Source: Rhodopseudomonas sp. (lineage in GTDB: Bacteria; Pseudomonadota; Alphaproteobacteria; Rhizobiales; Xanthobacteraceae). From it: a DNA stretch of 64,000 nucleotides. Shown here in pieces: positions 7,601 through 16,626 of this stretch (the stretch's first letter is position 1; the number at the start of each line of letters is the position of its first letter). A program made the translations under genes and the position numbers. Below the pieces are notes generated by a model, which had not been told where the DNA came from, ran no database searches, and saw nothing but the letters and a program-made list of their open reading frames with translations. The DNA lies in contig NZ_JACABA010000003.1 in assembly GCF_013377015.1 (NCBI RefSeq), positions 62,001 to 126,000 of the forward strand. The letters run 5' to 3'.

Positions 7601-10600
7601 TCACTGAGATGTCTGCGGCGCGATCGTCAGTGGCCGCCGCCTTGGCTGACGCACATCGCCAGGCGCCGGACGAATCTCGATTGGCGGCGGCAATGGCGCC
7701 GCCTGCTCGCGGGCGGCGGTCGGGCGCGAAGCCTGCGGCGGAACCGTTGCGCTTGGCGGTTGGAGGCGCGTCTTCGGCACGGCGTCGCGCGGATCGCGTT
7801 CCGGCACCGGCACATTCGCCACCGGCTGATCGGGTGCCCTCGGCGGCGGCTTGATCATCGGGGGAACGGAGGTTTCGGCCGGTTGCGGGCCGATAATCGG
7901 CGGCGATGACTTCGGTGGCGTCGCATTGTTTGGCGGCATCGAGGCAGGCAGCGGCGCTGGCGGCGCAGCTTCGCGCTCGAGCAATTCAAGCTTTTGCGTT
8001 TCGCGATCGATCCGCCGAACTGCCAGCCAAGACGACAACCCCGAAACGTCGACGCTACGGACCAACGCATCGGGCGGGCCGATCACGAACAGCTGGATCT
8101 CCGGGCGCACCGAAATGGTGGTCACTGTGGTCGAGGTCAGGGTGGCGCGGATGTCGACCTGATCGGCCGGGATATCGTAGCCGCCGGACACCACGGCCCG
8201 CGCCGTCGGGGAGTCCAGCGTGGTTGGCGGGACACGGAGCTGGCCGTCCTTCAGGCTGAACGGAATTTGCACCGCCGCGACCGGCAGCGCGCCCGCCGAC
8301 AGCAGCGGCGCGAGCAGCCGTTCCAGGCTGGTGGCGTCGACCGGCTGCCCGGCATCGCCGGCGCGAATCGCGACCTCGAACGCTGCCGGATCGAGCCCGG
8401 CGATTCGCGCCGCGTCCAGCGACACCGTTCCGCCACCGGACAACGCGCCGGCCAGTGCCGCCGCGCTGCGCCCACTGCTGTCCAGCGTCATCCGCATCGC
8501 GACGCGTCCGGCCGGCATCGCCAGCGCGCGATAGCGCAGCGCGGCGGCATCGGCCCCGGCCAGCTGCAATCGCAGATTTAGCGCAACGCCGGCCTCCGAT
8601 GGCTGCGCGTGGATGTCGACCTTGGCCTCGCCGCCGCCGAGTTTGCCGCCGGACTCGACCGTCAGTGAGCGGCCGTCGCTGCGGATCACGCCGCCGATCG
8701 GCTGCAGCTCGGAGCCGCCCGGCAGCACGCCGCGCAGCGCCTGGAACGCCAGCCGGCCGCGCCAGCCGCGCAGCAATCCGCGCCCGAGCGGGGCGGCCTG
8801 ATTGCTGCCGGCGGCGCCGAGCGCCAGCCTGAACGCCGGCGCCAGCGCCAACGTGTCGACCCCCGCCTCGCCCTCGACCGCAATCTCGTCGCCCAGCGTC
8901 ACCGCAACCCGGCCGCGAAGCTGCGAGCCGGCGGCGCTGCCGTTGATGGTGTTGAAGGTCAGTTTGTCGCCCGCCACCTCCAGCCGCGACGTCAGGCTGA
9001 TCGCTGCCGCGCTCGCATCGGATCCTTCGAGCTGCAGCAGCGGCGCCACGCTGAGCCGGTGCGCGTTGAGGTTCAGCGTCGCTTTCGGCTCGACTGCCCA
9101 TGGCTCGGCGCTGCCCTCGGCCTCGGCGTCGAGCTCCGTGCCGGTGAGGTGAAGCTTGAGCCGCAACGGCGCCCGCCAGGCCCCGGTCGCCGACGCCTCC
9201 AGCCGCGCCGCCCCCTCGCTGGCCGCGATCGCGCGCTCCAGACCGAGCAGCGCCAGCAGCGCCTGCCCGCGCTCCGCCGTCAGTCTGGTCTCCAGAGTGA
9301 GTTCGCCGCGCGATAGCGCATCAAGATCAGTAGCGCGAAGATCGGCGATCGCAGGCTTCGCGCTGAGGCTGGCGGTGCCCTTCAGTTGCGGCGAGTCGAG
9401 CTCGACCGTGGCACGAGCGTTGACGCGGCCAGGTGCCGCCTGCTTGGCGTCGAGGTCGAATGCCAGCGTCGCCCGCGTAGCGCCAGGTGTCTCGCCCATC
9501 GCGGCGAGCCGCGCCGCCGCCATCGGCGCGATCGAACCGATCGCGCCGGCGAATTGTCCCAACGACGCCGCGGTCGCGTTCAACTGCAAATGGCCGGTGC
9601 TATTGCCACGGTCAAACGAGCCCTCGCCCTGCAACATCAGGCCGTCGGCCGCGCCGATCTTCAACTGCTCCAGAGCGATCGCGCCCGGCCCATAATGCAG
9701 CCGCGCCACCACGGGCTGCAGGACTTGGCCCCGCGCGGTGGCGCGAGCGACATCGAGAGAAAGCACGGCTTCGTCGGGCCATTCGGCCAACGGACCGGCC
9801 AGAGATCGCAGCAGACCGATCGAGCCATCGAGGTCGAGCCGATCCGCTTTCAGCGCGGCTTCGACCCGCGAGCCCCGGCCGGGCGCCGGACTACTCAGCG
9901 CGATCCGTCCTTGCAGCGTGCCGCCGTCGAGCTCGGCTTTCAGCGCATCGATCAGTACGCTATCCGCGGCCATGCTGATCGCGGCCCGCGCGCGCAATGG
10001 TTTCGGCACGCGGCCGGCGCTGTCGCCGCGCCCCTGCAGCCACGCCGCCAGCAGATCCGGATCGGCGGAATCAATACTCAGCGTGCCCTTGAAACCATCG
10101 GCAGCCCCCGGCGCGGCTCCGCCGCTCAGCGCCAGCTGCGATCCGCCGGGCGCGCGCAACTCCAGCCGCTCGAGCATCCACGACCGGGTGTCGGAGCGCA
10201 GATCCGCGACGACGTTCTGCACCGGGCGCCCGCCCAGCATGATCTGCTCGGCGCTGATCTCGATCTGCGTCGCCAGCGCGGGTTGCGGAAGCGACCGGGC
10301 CAGGCCGCGCAATTGCGATGGCCATGGCGCAGGATCGGCTGCGGCGCCGTCTTTCGCCAGCAGCCGGTCGGCGTCGAGCTGTCGCGCCGACAGCGCGGCA
10401 TGCAGCCGCGGCGACGCGCCGAAGCGCAGCTCGCCGTCGCCGGACAGTTTCAGCGCCCTGTCGTCGGGACCATAAAGGGTTTCGAGCTGTTCGAATCGGG
10501 CGGCGGCGGGATCGGCCTTGACCCGCGCCGAGACGCGCCACGGCGTCCGCGACGGATCGGGGTCGGCCCTGGCCGGCGCCGGCGCCGCCAGCATCACCGT

Positions 10601-11299
10601 GCCGTCGAATCGCGGCGACCGCGCCTCGAACGTCACCAGCCCGTCGAGATCGGCCGATAGCGCCCGCGCACCGGGATCGATCGTCAGATGCAGGCGCGTG
10701 CTGTTGCCGTTGGTGCCGCGGCCCGAGACCAGGCGAAACGGATAGCGGGCGCCGCCCATCAGGAAATTGCCGTCGCCGCGCAACGAGCCGGCCAGAGCGC
10801 GCAGCTCGCCGCTAAAAGCGATGTCGTTCAGCTCGACGGTCGAGCGGCTGGCGGCGTCATGCAGCGCGATCCGGCCGGTCAGATTGAACCGATCCACCGT
10901 GAGTCCGGCTAGATTGGACAGGCCCGAGGCCGGCCAGTCGAGCTTGCCTTGCGCGTCGAGACCGAGATCCAGCGCGAAGCCGTTGATGGTGAGCTGGTCG
11001 GCGCGCCACTCGCCACGCATCAACGCGCCGAGGCTGAATTCGACGTCGAGTTTGTCGGCGCGGACCCGGCCGGGATCATTGGCGCCGCCCACTGCCACCG
11101 ACCGCAGCCGCAAGGTCGGGGTTGGCAACAGCCGCGCATCGAGCGCACCGGCGACGCGAACCGGCGCGCCGATCAGCCGCGTCGCCTCGGCCTCGAACTG
11201 CCCGCGGAACTGGCTCCAGTCGATGAAATACGGACCCACCAAGGCGGCGATCAGCGCAAGGATCAACGCCATCGCCAAGCCGAGCAGCGTCGTCTGCAC
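7601..11299 (-). CDS. AsmA family protein
   Basis: A 1232-residue envelope protein. The N-terminus is a single membrane anchor (LLGLAMALILALIAALVGPYFI) followed directly by the AsmA signature DWSQFRGQFEAEATRLIGAPVRVAG and TPTLRLRSVAVGG. The long middle is beta-rich repeats typical of AsmA/TamB-like lipid-transfer proteins, and the C-terminal AsmA region includes LSGGGTVSLDAARIAG and LTSTTVTTISVRPEIQLFVIGPPDA. The last 150 residues are Pro/Ala/Arg-rich and probably disordered. The family is linked to phospholipid transport to the outer membrane. It converges on the RHH gene (84 bp between stops). Confidence 0.9.
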   Translation of the reverse strand: MQTTLLGLAMALILALIAALVGPYFIDWSQFRGQFEAEATRLIGAPVRVAGALDARLLPTPTLRLRSVAVGGANDPGRVRADKLDVEFSLGALMRGEWRADQLTINGFALDLGLDAQGKLDWPASGLSNLAGLTVDRFNLTGRIALHDAASRSTVELNDIAFSGELRALAGSLRGDGNFLMGGARYPFRLVSGRGTNGNSTRLHLTIDPGARALSADLDGLVTFEARSPRFDGTVMLAAPAPARADPDPSRTPWRVSARVKADPAAARFEQLETLYGPDDRALKLSGDGELRFGASPRLHAALSARQLDADRLLAKDGAAADPAPWPSQLRGLARSLPQPALATQIEISAEQIMLGGRPVQNVVADLRSDTRSWMLERLELRAPGGSQLALSGGAAPGAADGFKGTLSIDSADPDLLAAWLQGRGDSAGRVPKPLRARAAISMAADSVLIDALKAELDGGTLQGRIALSSPAPGRGSRVEAALKADRLDLDGSIGLLRSLAGPLAEWPDEAVLSLDVARATARGQVLQPVVARLHYGPGAIALEQLKIGAADGLMLQGEGSFDRGNSTGHLQLNATAASLGQFAGAIGSIAPMAAARLAAMGETPGATRATLAFDLDAKQAAPGRVNARATVELDSPQLKGTASLSAKPAIADLRATDLDALSRGELTLETRLTAERGQALLALLGLERAIAASEGAARLEASATGAWRAPLRLKLHLTGTELDAEAEGSAEPWAVEPKATLNLNAHRLSVAPLLQLEGSDASAAAISLTSRLEVAGDKLTFNTINGSAAGSQLRGRVAVTLGDEIAVEGEAGVDTLALAPAFRLALGAAGSNQAAPLGRGLLRGWRGRLAFQALRGVLPGGSELQPIGGVIRSDGRSLTVESGGKLGGGEAKVDIHAQPSEAGVALNLRLQLAGADAAALRYRALAMPAGRVAMRMTLDSSGRSAAALAGALSGGGTVSLDAARIAGLDPAAFEVAIRAGDAGQPVDATSLERLLAPLLSAGALPVAAVQIPFSLKDGQLRVPPTTLDSPTARAVVSGGYDIPADQVDIRATLTSTTVTTISVRPEIQLFVIGPPDALVRSVDVSGLSSWLAVRRIDRETQKLELLEREAAPPAPLPASMPPNNATPPKSSPPIIGPQPAETSVPPMIKPPPRAPDQPVANVPVPERDPRDAVPKTRLQPPSATVPPQASRPTAAREQAAPLPPPIEIRPAPGDVRQPRRRPLTIAPQTSQ

Positions 11300-11348
11300 G
11301 CGGTCTCCCCCGGGCGGATCGCCGCCCTTTGGTCTGAAGCAATAACTT

Positions 11349-11375
11349 AGTTACATCAACGCAAAGCGTGTAACT
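11349..11375. promoter_or_regulatory. Inverted repeat upstream of the AsmA gene
   Basis: A perfect 7-bp inverted repeat AGTTACA/TGTAACT with 13 bp between arms lies about 50 bp before the AsmA start. It could be an operator or merely chance; no regulator is adjacent. Confidence 0.3.
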
Positions 11376-11434
11376 GTGGCGAACTCACAGCAACTGCCGG
11401 GCCGTTCCTGCAAACCAGAAAGCGAAGCCTATGC

Positions 11435-12853
11435 CTAGGCTTGCGGCAGGATCTTCCCGGGATTGAAGATGTTTTGCGGATCAAGCGCCTGCTTGATCGC
11501 GCGCATTGCCTCGATCGCCTCGATGCCGAGTTCAGCTTTGAGATACTTCTGCTTGCCCTGCCCGATACCGTGCTCGCCGGTGCAGGTGCCGTCCATCGCC
11601 TGCGCCCGCTCGACCAGCCGGTGCATGAATTCCTCGCCGCGCGCCATCTCGTCGGCGTCATCGACGTCGCACAGCAGCGAGCAATGGAAATTGCCGTCGC
11701 CGACATGGCCGACGATCGGCGCCAACAGACCTAGCCGCTTCAGGTCCTCCTCGGTCTCCACCACGCAATCGGCCAGCCGCGAGATCGGCACGCAGACGTC
11801 GGTGGCGACCACGCCGGCGCCCGGGCGCAGTGCCTTCACCGACCAATAGGCGTCGTGCCGCGCCTGCCACAATTTGGTGCGATCCTCCGGCCTGGTGGTC
11901 CAGGTGAATTCGCCGCCGCCGCAATCCTTGGCGAGTTCGGCGAAATTCTTCGACTGCTCGGCGACCTCGATCTCGCTACCGTGAAATTCCAGCAGCAGCA
12001 GCGGGGTTTCCGGCAGCGTCAGCTTCGAATAGGCGTTGCAGGCCCGCACCTGGGCTTCGCTGAGCAGCTCGATCCGCGCCACCGGAATCCCGGTCTGGAT
12101 CGCCAAAATGGTCGCCTGGCAGGCGCCCTGCACGGTTTCGAACGAGCACGCCGCCGCCGCGATGGTCTCGGGGATGCCGCGCAACTTGATGGTGAGTTCC
12201 GAAATGATCCCGAGCGTGCCTTCGGCGCCGACGAACAGATGGGTCAGGTCGTAGCCAGCGGACGATTTCTTGGCGCGGGTGCCGGTGGTGATGATTTCGC
12301 CATCGCCGCGCACCACTTTCAAAGCCAGTACGTTGTCGCGCATGGTGCCGTAGCGCACCGCGTTGGTTCCGGAGGCGCGAGTCGAGGCCATGCCGCCGAT
12401 CGAGGCGTCGGCGCCGGGATCGATCGGAAAGAACACGCCCTGGTCGCGCAGATTCTCGTTCAGCGCCTTGCGGGTGACGCCGGGCTGGATCACGCAATCC
12501 AGATCCTCGGCATGAATCGCCAGGATGTTGTTCATGTCGCGCAGGTCGATGCAGACGCCGCCGGCCGGGGCGTTGACCTGGCCTTCCAGCGAGGTCCCGG
12601 TGCCGAACGCGATCACCGGCACGACATGCCTGGCGCAAATCCGCACCACATCCTGGATGTCGGCGGTCTCCTGCGCCATCACCACCGCGTCCGGCGCCTG
12701 CGACGGCAGCCAGGTGGTGGTGTGGGCGTGCTGGTCGCGCACCGCCTGCGAGGTCACCAGGCGGTTGCCGAACCGCGCGGCGAGCGCTTCAATGGCGGCG
12801 GCCACCGCCTGCGGCTCGGCACGTTTCGGGATATTGGTGATGGTCAGACCCAC
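11435..12853 (-). CDS. FAD-linked oxidase of the GlcD/D-lactate dehydrogenase family
   Basis: The 472-residue flavoprotein has an N-terminal FAD-binding domain (VIAFGTGTSLEGQVNAPAGG; PGADASIGGMASTRASGT; TMRDNVLALKVVRGDG) and a C-terminal FAD-oxidase domain ending in GEHGIGQGKQKYL and DPQNIFNPGK. Relatives oxidise D-2-hydroxy acids such as D-lactate or glycolate, passing electrons to the respiratory chain or cytochrome c; the substrate is not decided here. The GTG at 12853 is preceded by GGAGG at ideal spacing, so the eleven residues upstream of it in the longest frame are not expected. A short perfect stem (AAGCCTA/TAGGCTT) spans the stop codon. It is divergent from the thioesterase gene. Confidence 0.88.
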   Translation of the reverse strand: MGLTITNIPKRAEPQAVAAAIEALAARFGNRLVTSQAVRDQHAHTTTWLPSQAPDAVVMAQETADIQDVVRICARHVVPVIAFGTGTSLEGQVNAPAGGVCIDLRDMNNILAIHAEDLDCVIQPGVTRKALNENLRDQGVFFPIDPGADASIGGMASTRASGTNAVRYGTMRDNVLALKVVRGDGEIITTGTRAKKSSAGYDLTHLFVGAEGTLGIISELTIKLRGIPETIAAAACSFETVQGACQATILAIQTGIPVARIELLSEAQVRACNAYSKLTLPETPLLLLEFHGSEIEVAEQSKNFAELAKDCGGGEFTWTTRPEDRTKLWQARHDAYWSVKALRPGAGVVATDVCVPISRLADCVVETEEDLKRLGLLAPIVGHVGDGNFHCSLLCDVDDADEMARGEEFMHRLVERAQAMDGTCTGEHGIGQGKQKYLKAELGIEAIEAMRAIKQALDPQNIFNPGKILPQA

Positions 12854-12937
12854 GGCAAATCCTCCGGTAACGAACGACCGTGACAAAGGACGCCAAAGGG
12901 GTCAAGGGAGGATGGATGGTCTTTCGATGGAGAGCAA

Positions 12938-13450
12938 ATGACGAGCCCTGCCGCCGACCTCGCGCTGCTGCCGGCGCCTTTTCTCACCTCGGTGATGCAA
13001 ATCGAACCCGCCTGGATCGACTACAACGGCCATCTCAACATGGCCTATTACAACGTAATGTTCGACCGCGCGATCGACGAGCTGTGGCTGAAGCTCGGCA
13101 TTGGCCCCGAATACATGAAGACCCGGGGCGGCTCGACCTTCACCGCCGAATGCCACGTCCGCTATCTGCGCGAGATCCATCTCGGCGATCCGGCGCAGGT
13201 CTCGATCCTGCTGGTCGCCGCCGATGAGAAACGTCTGCACACGTTCAAGGAACTGCGCCACGCCACCGAAGGCTGGCTGTCGGCCACCTCGGAGAACATG
13301 ACCATTCACATGGACATGTCGGCACGCAAGACCGCGCCGTTTCCGCCGGATATCCGCACCCGCGTCGATACGCTGGCCGCATCACATGCTGGCGTCGCCC
13401 GGCCCGAGGGCATCGGACGCAGCATCGCGATGCCCTCGAAGCGAGGCTAG
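12938..13450 (+). CDS. Thioesterase family (hot-dog fold) protein
   Basis: This 170-residue protein carries the 4HBT hot-dog signature with the catalytic region WIDYNGHLNMAYYNVMFDRAIDEL, where the aspartate and the HLN step are characteristic, and a second block ECHVRYLREIHLGDP. It likely hydrolyses an acyl-CoA in the cytoplasm. GGAGAGCAA directly precedes the ATG. The divergent flavoprotein and this gene share an 84-bp promoter region, hinting at related acid metabolism, but that is inference. Confidence 0.85.
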   Translation: MTSPAADLALLPAPFLTSVMQIEPAWIDYNGHLNMAYYNVMFDRAIDELWLKLGIGPEYMKTRGGSTFTAECHVRYLREIHLGDPAQVSILLVAADEKRLHTFKELRHATEGWLSATSENMTIHMDMSARKTAPFPPDIRTRVDTLAASHAGVARPEGIGRSIAMPSKRG

Positions 13451-13583
13451 ATCCGGGTAGCCGGCGGGCGCGCCGGGATAACCCTGTGCAGCGGCCCCGC
13501 AAAACCCTATATGCCAATGAATCTTGCTATGACGCTCCCTTTCTCGGGCCCGCGGTGCCACCGTCGGACGACAGACGATTCGC

Positions 13584-16181
13584 ATGACTGAACCGATCAA
13601 GCGCACCGACAACGATCTGCCCGGCTATCAGCCCGCCGCCGGTGGCATCGCTGCGCGCGCGCGCGCGCAGGCCGTGCCGCAATATCTGTCGGGCCTCAAT
13701 CCGGAGCAGCGCGAGGCGGTCGAAACGCTCGAGGGACCGGTGCTGGTTCTGGCCGGCGCGGGCACCGGCAAGACCCGGGTGCTGACCTCGCGGATCGCCC
13801 ATATCCTTTCCACCGGCCGCGCCCGCCCCAATGAGATTCTCTCGGTGACCTTCACCAACAAGGCGGCGCGCGAGATGAAGCTGCGGCTGGGGCAGATGCT
13901 CGGCCAGGCGGTCGAGGGCATGCCGTGGCTCGGCACCTTTCATTCGATCGGCGGCCGCATCCTGCGCGTTCACGCCGAGTTGGTGCAGCTGAAATCCAAC
14001 TTCACCGTGCTCGATGTCGACGACCAGATCCGGCTGCTGAAGCAATTGCTGGCGGCGGAAAACATCGACGACAAGCGCTGGCCGGCGCGGATGCTGGCCG
14101 GGCTGATCGACGGCTGGAAGAACCGCGGGCTGACGCCGTCGCAAGTACCCGCCGGCGAAGCCGCGGTGTTCGGCAATGGCAAGGGCGGCAAGCTCTATGA
14201 CGCCTATCAGGAGCGGCTGAAGATCCTCAACGCCGCCGATTTCGGCGACCTGCTGCTGGAAGACATCAGGCTGTTCCGCGAGCATCCCGACGTGCTGCGG
14301 CAATACCAGAACCGCTTCAAATATATCCTGGTCGACGAATATCAGGACACCAACGTCGCGCAATATCTCTGGCTGCGGCTGTTGGCGCAGGCGCCGAGTT
14401 CGCAACCATCCCCCATCCTTCGAGACGCCGCGCGTCGCGCGGCTCCTCAGGATGAGGGCGTCGAGGACGTGGCAGACCCACACACCGACCTCGTCCCTCA
14501 CCCTGAGGAGCGCGGGCAGAGCCCGCGCGTCTCGAAGGGCGAGGCCGAGGCGCCTGCCGCCACCGCGCCGCCCAAAAACATCTGCTGTGTCGGCGACGAC
14601 GATCAGTCGATCTATGGCTGGCGCGGAGCCGAGGTCGACAACATTCTGCGCTTCGAACACGATTTCCCCGGCGCGAAAGTCATTCGCCTCGAGCGCAATT
14701 ATCGCTCCACCGGACATATCCTCGCCGCCGCCTCGCACCTGATCGCGCATAATGAAAGCCGGCTCGGCAAGACGCTGCGCACCGAGGACGTCGATGGCGA
14801 GAAGGTCACCGTCACCGGCTCGTGGGATTCCGAAGAAGAAGCCCGCGCGATCGGCGAAGAGATCGAGCAGCTGCAGCGCGAGGGCCACAAACTCAACGAC
14901 ATCGCGATCCTGGTGCGGGCCTCGTTCCAGATGCGTGAATTCGAAGACCGCTTCGTCACCCTCGGCCTTCCCTATCGGGTGATCGGCGGCCCGCGCTTCT
15001 ACGAGCGCGCCGAAATCCGCGACGCGCTGGCTTATCTGCGGGTGATCAACTCGCCGGCCGACGACCTCGCCTTCGAGCGCATCGTCAATGTACCGAAGCG
15101 CGGCCTCGGCGACGCCACCGTGCAGCTGCTGCACGATCACGCCCGCAAGCGCAAGATCCCCCTGTCCGAAGCGGCGCGTGCGATCGTTGAGAACGACGAA
15201 CTGAAGCCGAAGGCGCGCGGCAGCCTGCGCGACCTGATGCTGTCGTTCGACCGCTGGCGCGGCCAGCGCGATGTGAAATCGCATACCGAACTCGCCGAGA
15301 TCGTGCTCGACGAGAGCGGCTACACCGAGATGTGGCAGAAGGACCGCTCCGCCGACGCCGCTGGCCGGCTGGAGAACCTGAAAGAACTGGTCCGCTCGAT
15401 GGAAGAATTCGAAAACCTGCAAGGCTTTCTCGAACATATCTCGTTGGTGATGGACCGCGAGGGCGGCGCCGACGAGGACGCGGTGTCGGTGATGACGCTG
15501 CATTCCGCCAAGGGACTGGAATTCGACAGCGTGTTCCTGCCCGGCTGGGAAGAAGGCCTGTTTCCGCATCAGCGCGCGCTCGACGATCAGGGCCGCGCCG
15601 GGCTCGAGGAAGAGCGCCGGCTCGCCCATGTCGGCATCACCCGCGCCCGCAAGCGGGCGAAATTGTACTTCGCCACCAACCGACGGATTCACGGCACCTG
15701 GAACACCACGCTGCCGTCGCGCTTTCTCGACGAATTGCCGGCCGACAATGTCGAGATCACCGAGTCGAAAGGCGGCTCCGGCTGGGGCGGCATGAGCGGC
15801 TACGGCCCGTCGCGGTTCGACAATGTCGAATCCTTCGGCTCCAGCTACACGACCCCGGGCTGGCAGCGCGCCCAGGCGCAACGCAGCCGCGGCTCCGGCG
15901 GCCAGGCCGGCGGCGGCTTCAACGAAAGCCAGTCTCCATTCGGCGGTTCGCGCAGCGACGCACCGGGCGCCGGCTTTGCGCGCCGCGGTCCGATGACTAT
16001 CGAGGGCGAGCTGGTGGCGAAATCCACCGGCGCGACGTCAGAGTTCTCATTACAGGACCGGGTCTTCCACCAGAAATTCGGCTATGGCCTGGTGGTGAAG
16101 GTCGACGGCAACAAACTCACCATCGCGTTCGAAAAGGCCGGCGAGAAGAAGGTGGTCGATAGTTTCGTGGAGCGGGTGTGA
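13584..16181 (+). CDS. uvrD: UvrD/PcrA-type ATP-dependent DNA helicase with repeat-derived insert
   Basis: The 865-residue SF1A helicase unwinds DNA 3' to 5' in repair and replication. Motifs in order: Q-motif LNPEQREAVETLEGPVLVLA, Walker A AGAGTGKT (57-64), motif Ia FTNKAAREMKLR, Walker B DEYQDTN (about 250-256), motif III VGDDDQSIYGWRGAE (about 336-350), motif IV RLERNYRST, motif V VMTLHSAKGLEFD and motif VI RRLAHVGITRARK. Between Walker B and motif III lies a segment of about 45-55 residues that close relatives do not need. It is encoded by two inverted copies of a palindromic repeat (14414-14543), read through in frame. The C-terminus has a Gly/Ser-rich linker and a Tudor-like end (VFHQKFGYGLVVKVDGNKLTIAFE). 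The stop overlaps the hicB-like gene by four bases. Confidence 0.93.
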   Translation: MTEPIKRTDNDLPGYQPAAGGIAARARAQAVPQYLSGLNPEQREAVETLEGPVLVLAGAGTGKTRVLTSRIAHILSTGRARPNEILSVTFTNKAAREMKLRLGQMLGQAVEGMPWLGTFHSIGGRILRVHAELVQLKSNFTVLDVDDQIRLLKQLLAAENIDDKRWPARMLAGLIDGWKNRGLTPSQVPAGEAAVFGNGKGGKLYDAYQERLKILNAADFGDLLLEDIRLFREHPDVLRQYQNRFKYILVDEYQDTNVAQYLWLRLLAQAPSSQPSPILRDAARRAAPQDEGVEDVADPHTDLVPHPEERGQSPRVSKGEAEAPAATAPPKNICCVGDDDQSIYGWRGAEVDNILRFEHDFPGAKVIRLERNYRSTGHILAAASHLIAHNESRLGKTLRTEDVDGEKVTVTGSWDSEEEARAIGEEIEQLQREGHKLNDIAILVRASFQMREFEDRFVTLGLPYRVIGGPRFYERAEIRDALAYLRVINSPADDLAFERIVNVPKRGLGDATVQLLHDHARKRKIPLSEAARAIVENDELKPKARGSLRDLMLSFDRWRGQRDVKSHTELAEIVLDESGYTEMWQKDRSADAAGRLENLKELVRSMEEFENLQGFLEHISLVMDREGGADEDAVSVMTLHSAKGLEFDSVFLPGWEEGLFPHQRALDDQGRAGLEEERRLAHVGITRARKRAKLYFATNRRIHGTWNTTLPSRFLDELPADNVEITESKGGSGWGGMSGYGPSRFDNVESFGSSYTTPGWQRAQAQRSRGSGGQAGGGFNESQSPFGGSRSDAPGAGFARRGPMTIEGELVAKSTGATSEFSLQDRVFHQKFGYGLVVKVDGNKLTIAFEKAGEKKVVDSFVERV
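14414..14456 (-). repeat. Palindromic repeat copy 1 inside uvrD
   Basis: Read on the minus strand this 43-bp copy runs CTCATCCTGAGGAG, a GC palindrome (GCCGCGC/GCGCGGC), then GTCTCGAAGGATG. It is the inverted counterpart of copy 2 40 bp downstream. It contributes in-frame codons (ILRDAARRAAPQDE) to the helicase. Confidence 0.85.
14496..14543 (+). repeat. Palindromic repeat copy 2 inside uvrD
   Basis: The copy runs CCTCACCCTGAGGAG, an internal palindrome GCGCGGGC/GCCCGCGC, then GTCTCGAAGGGCGAGG. It is homologous to copy 1 in opposite orientation. It contributes the in-frame peptide PHPEERGQSPRVSKGE to the helicase. Confidence 0.85.
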
Positions 16182-16474
16182 GTTCAACGCTGCACTACAT
16201 CGCCCTGATCCACGAGGACGCCGACGACTGCTTCACAGTATCGTTTCCCGACATTCCCGGGCTGATCACCGCGGGCGACACCGTCGAGGAAGCGATGGAG
16301 GAAGCCGAGGAGGCTCTGACCTTCGCGGCCGAGGACTGGACCAATGACGACGGATCGCGCGGCCTGAAGCCGCCGCGCAGCATGGATCAGTTGCGCGAAG
16401 ACCCTGAATTCATCGAAGCTGCCAAGGACGCCATCGTCGTCGTGGTCGAATTCCCAGTCGACGCAGCGGAATAG
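16178..16474 (+). CDS. HicB-like protein without a HicA partner
   Basis: This 98-residue acidic protein has the HicB partial RNase-H-like fold pattern: [43 protein letters not shown]. HicB proteins normally neutralise a small HicA mRNA interferase encoded next door. Here the upstream neighbour is uvrD and the next gene is an ABC ATPase; no HicA-like frame is visible. The GTG start overlaps the uvrD stop (GTGA, 16178-16181), so translation is coupled to the helicase. It lacks an obvious C-terminal DNA-binding extension, so it could be a stand-alone HicB-fold protein rather than an antitoxin. Confidence 0.8.
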   Translation: MSSTLHYIALIHEDADDCFTVSFPDIPGLITAGDTVEEAMEEAEEALTFAAEDWTNDDGSRGLKPPRSMDQLREDPEFIEAAKDAIVVVVEFPVDAAE

Positions 16475-16626
16475 CTCCGGCGGCCGACTGCGGCACGGTT
16501 GCGCATGCGCGCCCGCGTTCCTATGTAGCCATTCCGCGCCCGCGGGTTGCGTTTGCCTGCCCCGCCCGAACCCCCGCGGTTCGGGCCTGTCCCCCACCTC
16601 CGCCTGTCCGAACGGCCCAAACCCGC

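Noticed and set aside
13527-15881. A 784-codon open frame antisense to uvrD
   Set aside because: Shadow of a real gene that has all helicase motifs on the opposite strand.
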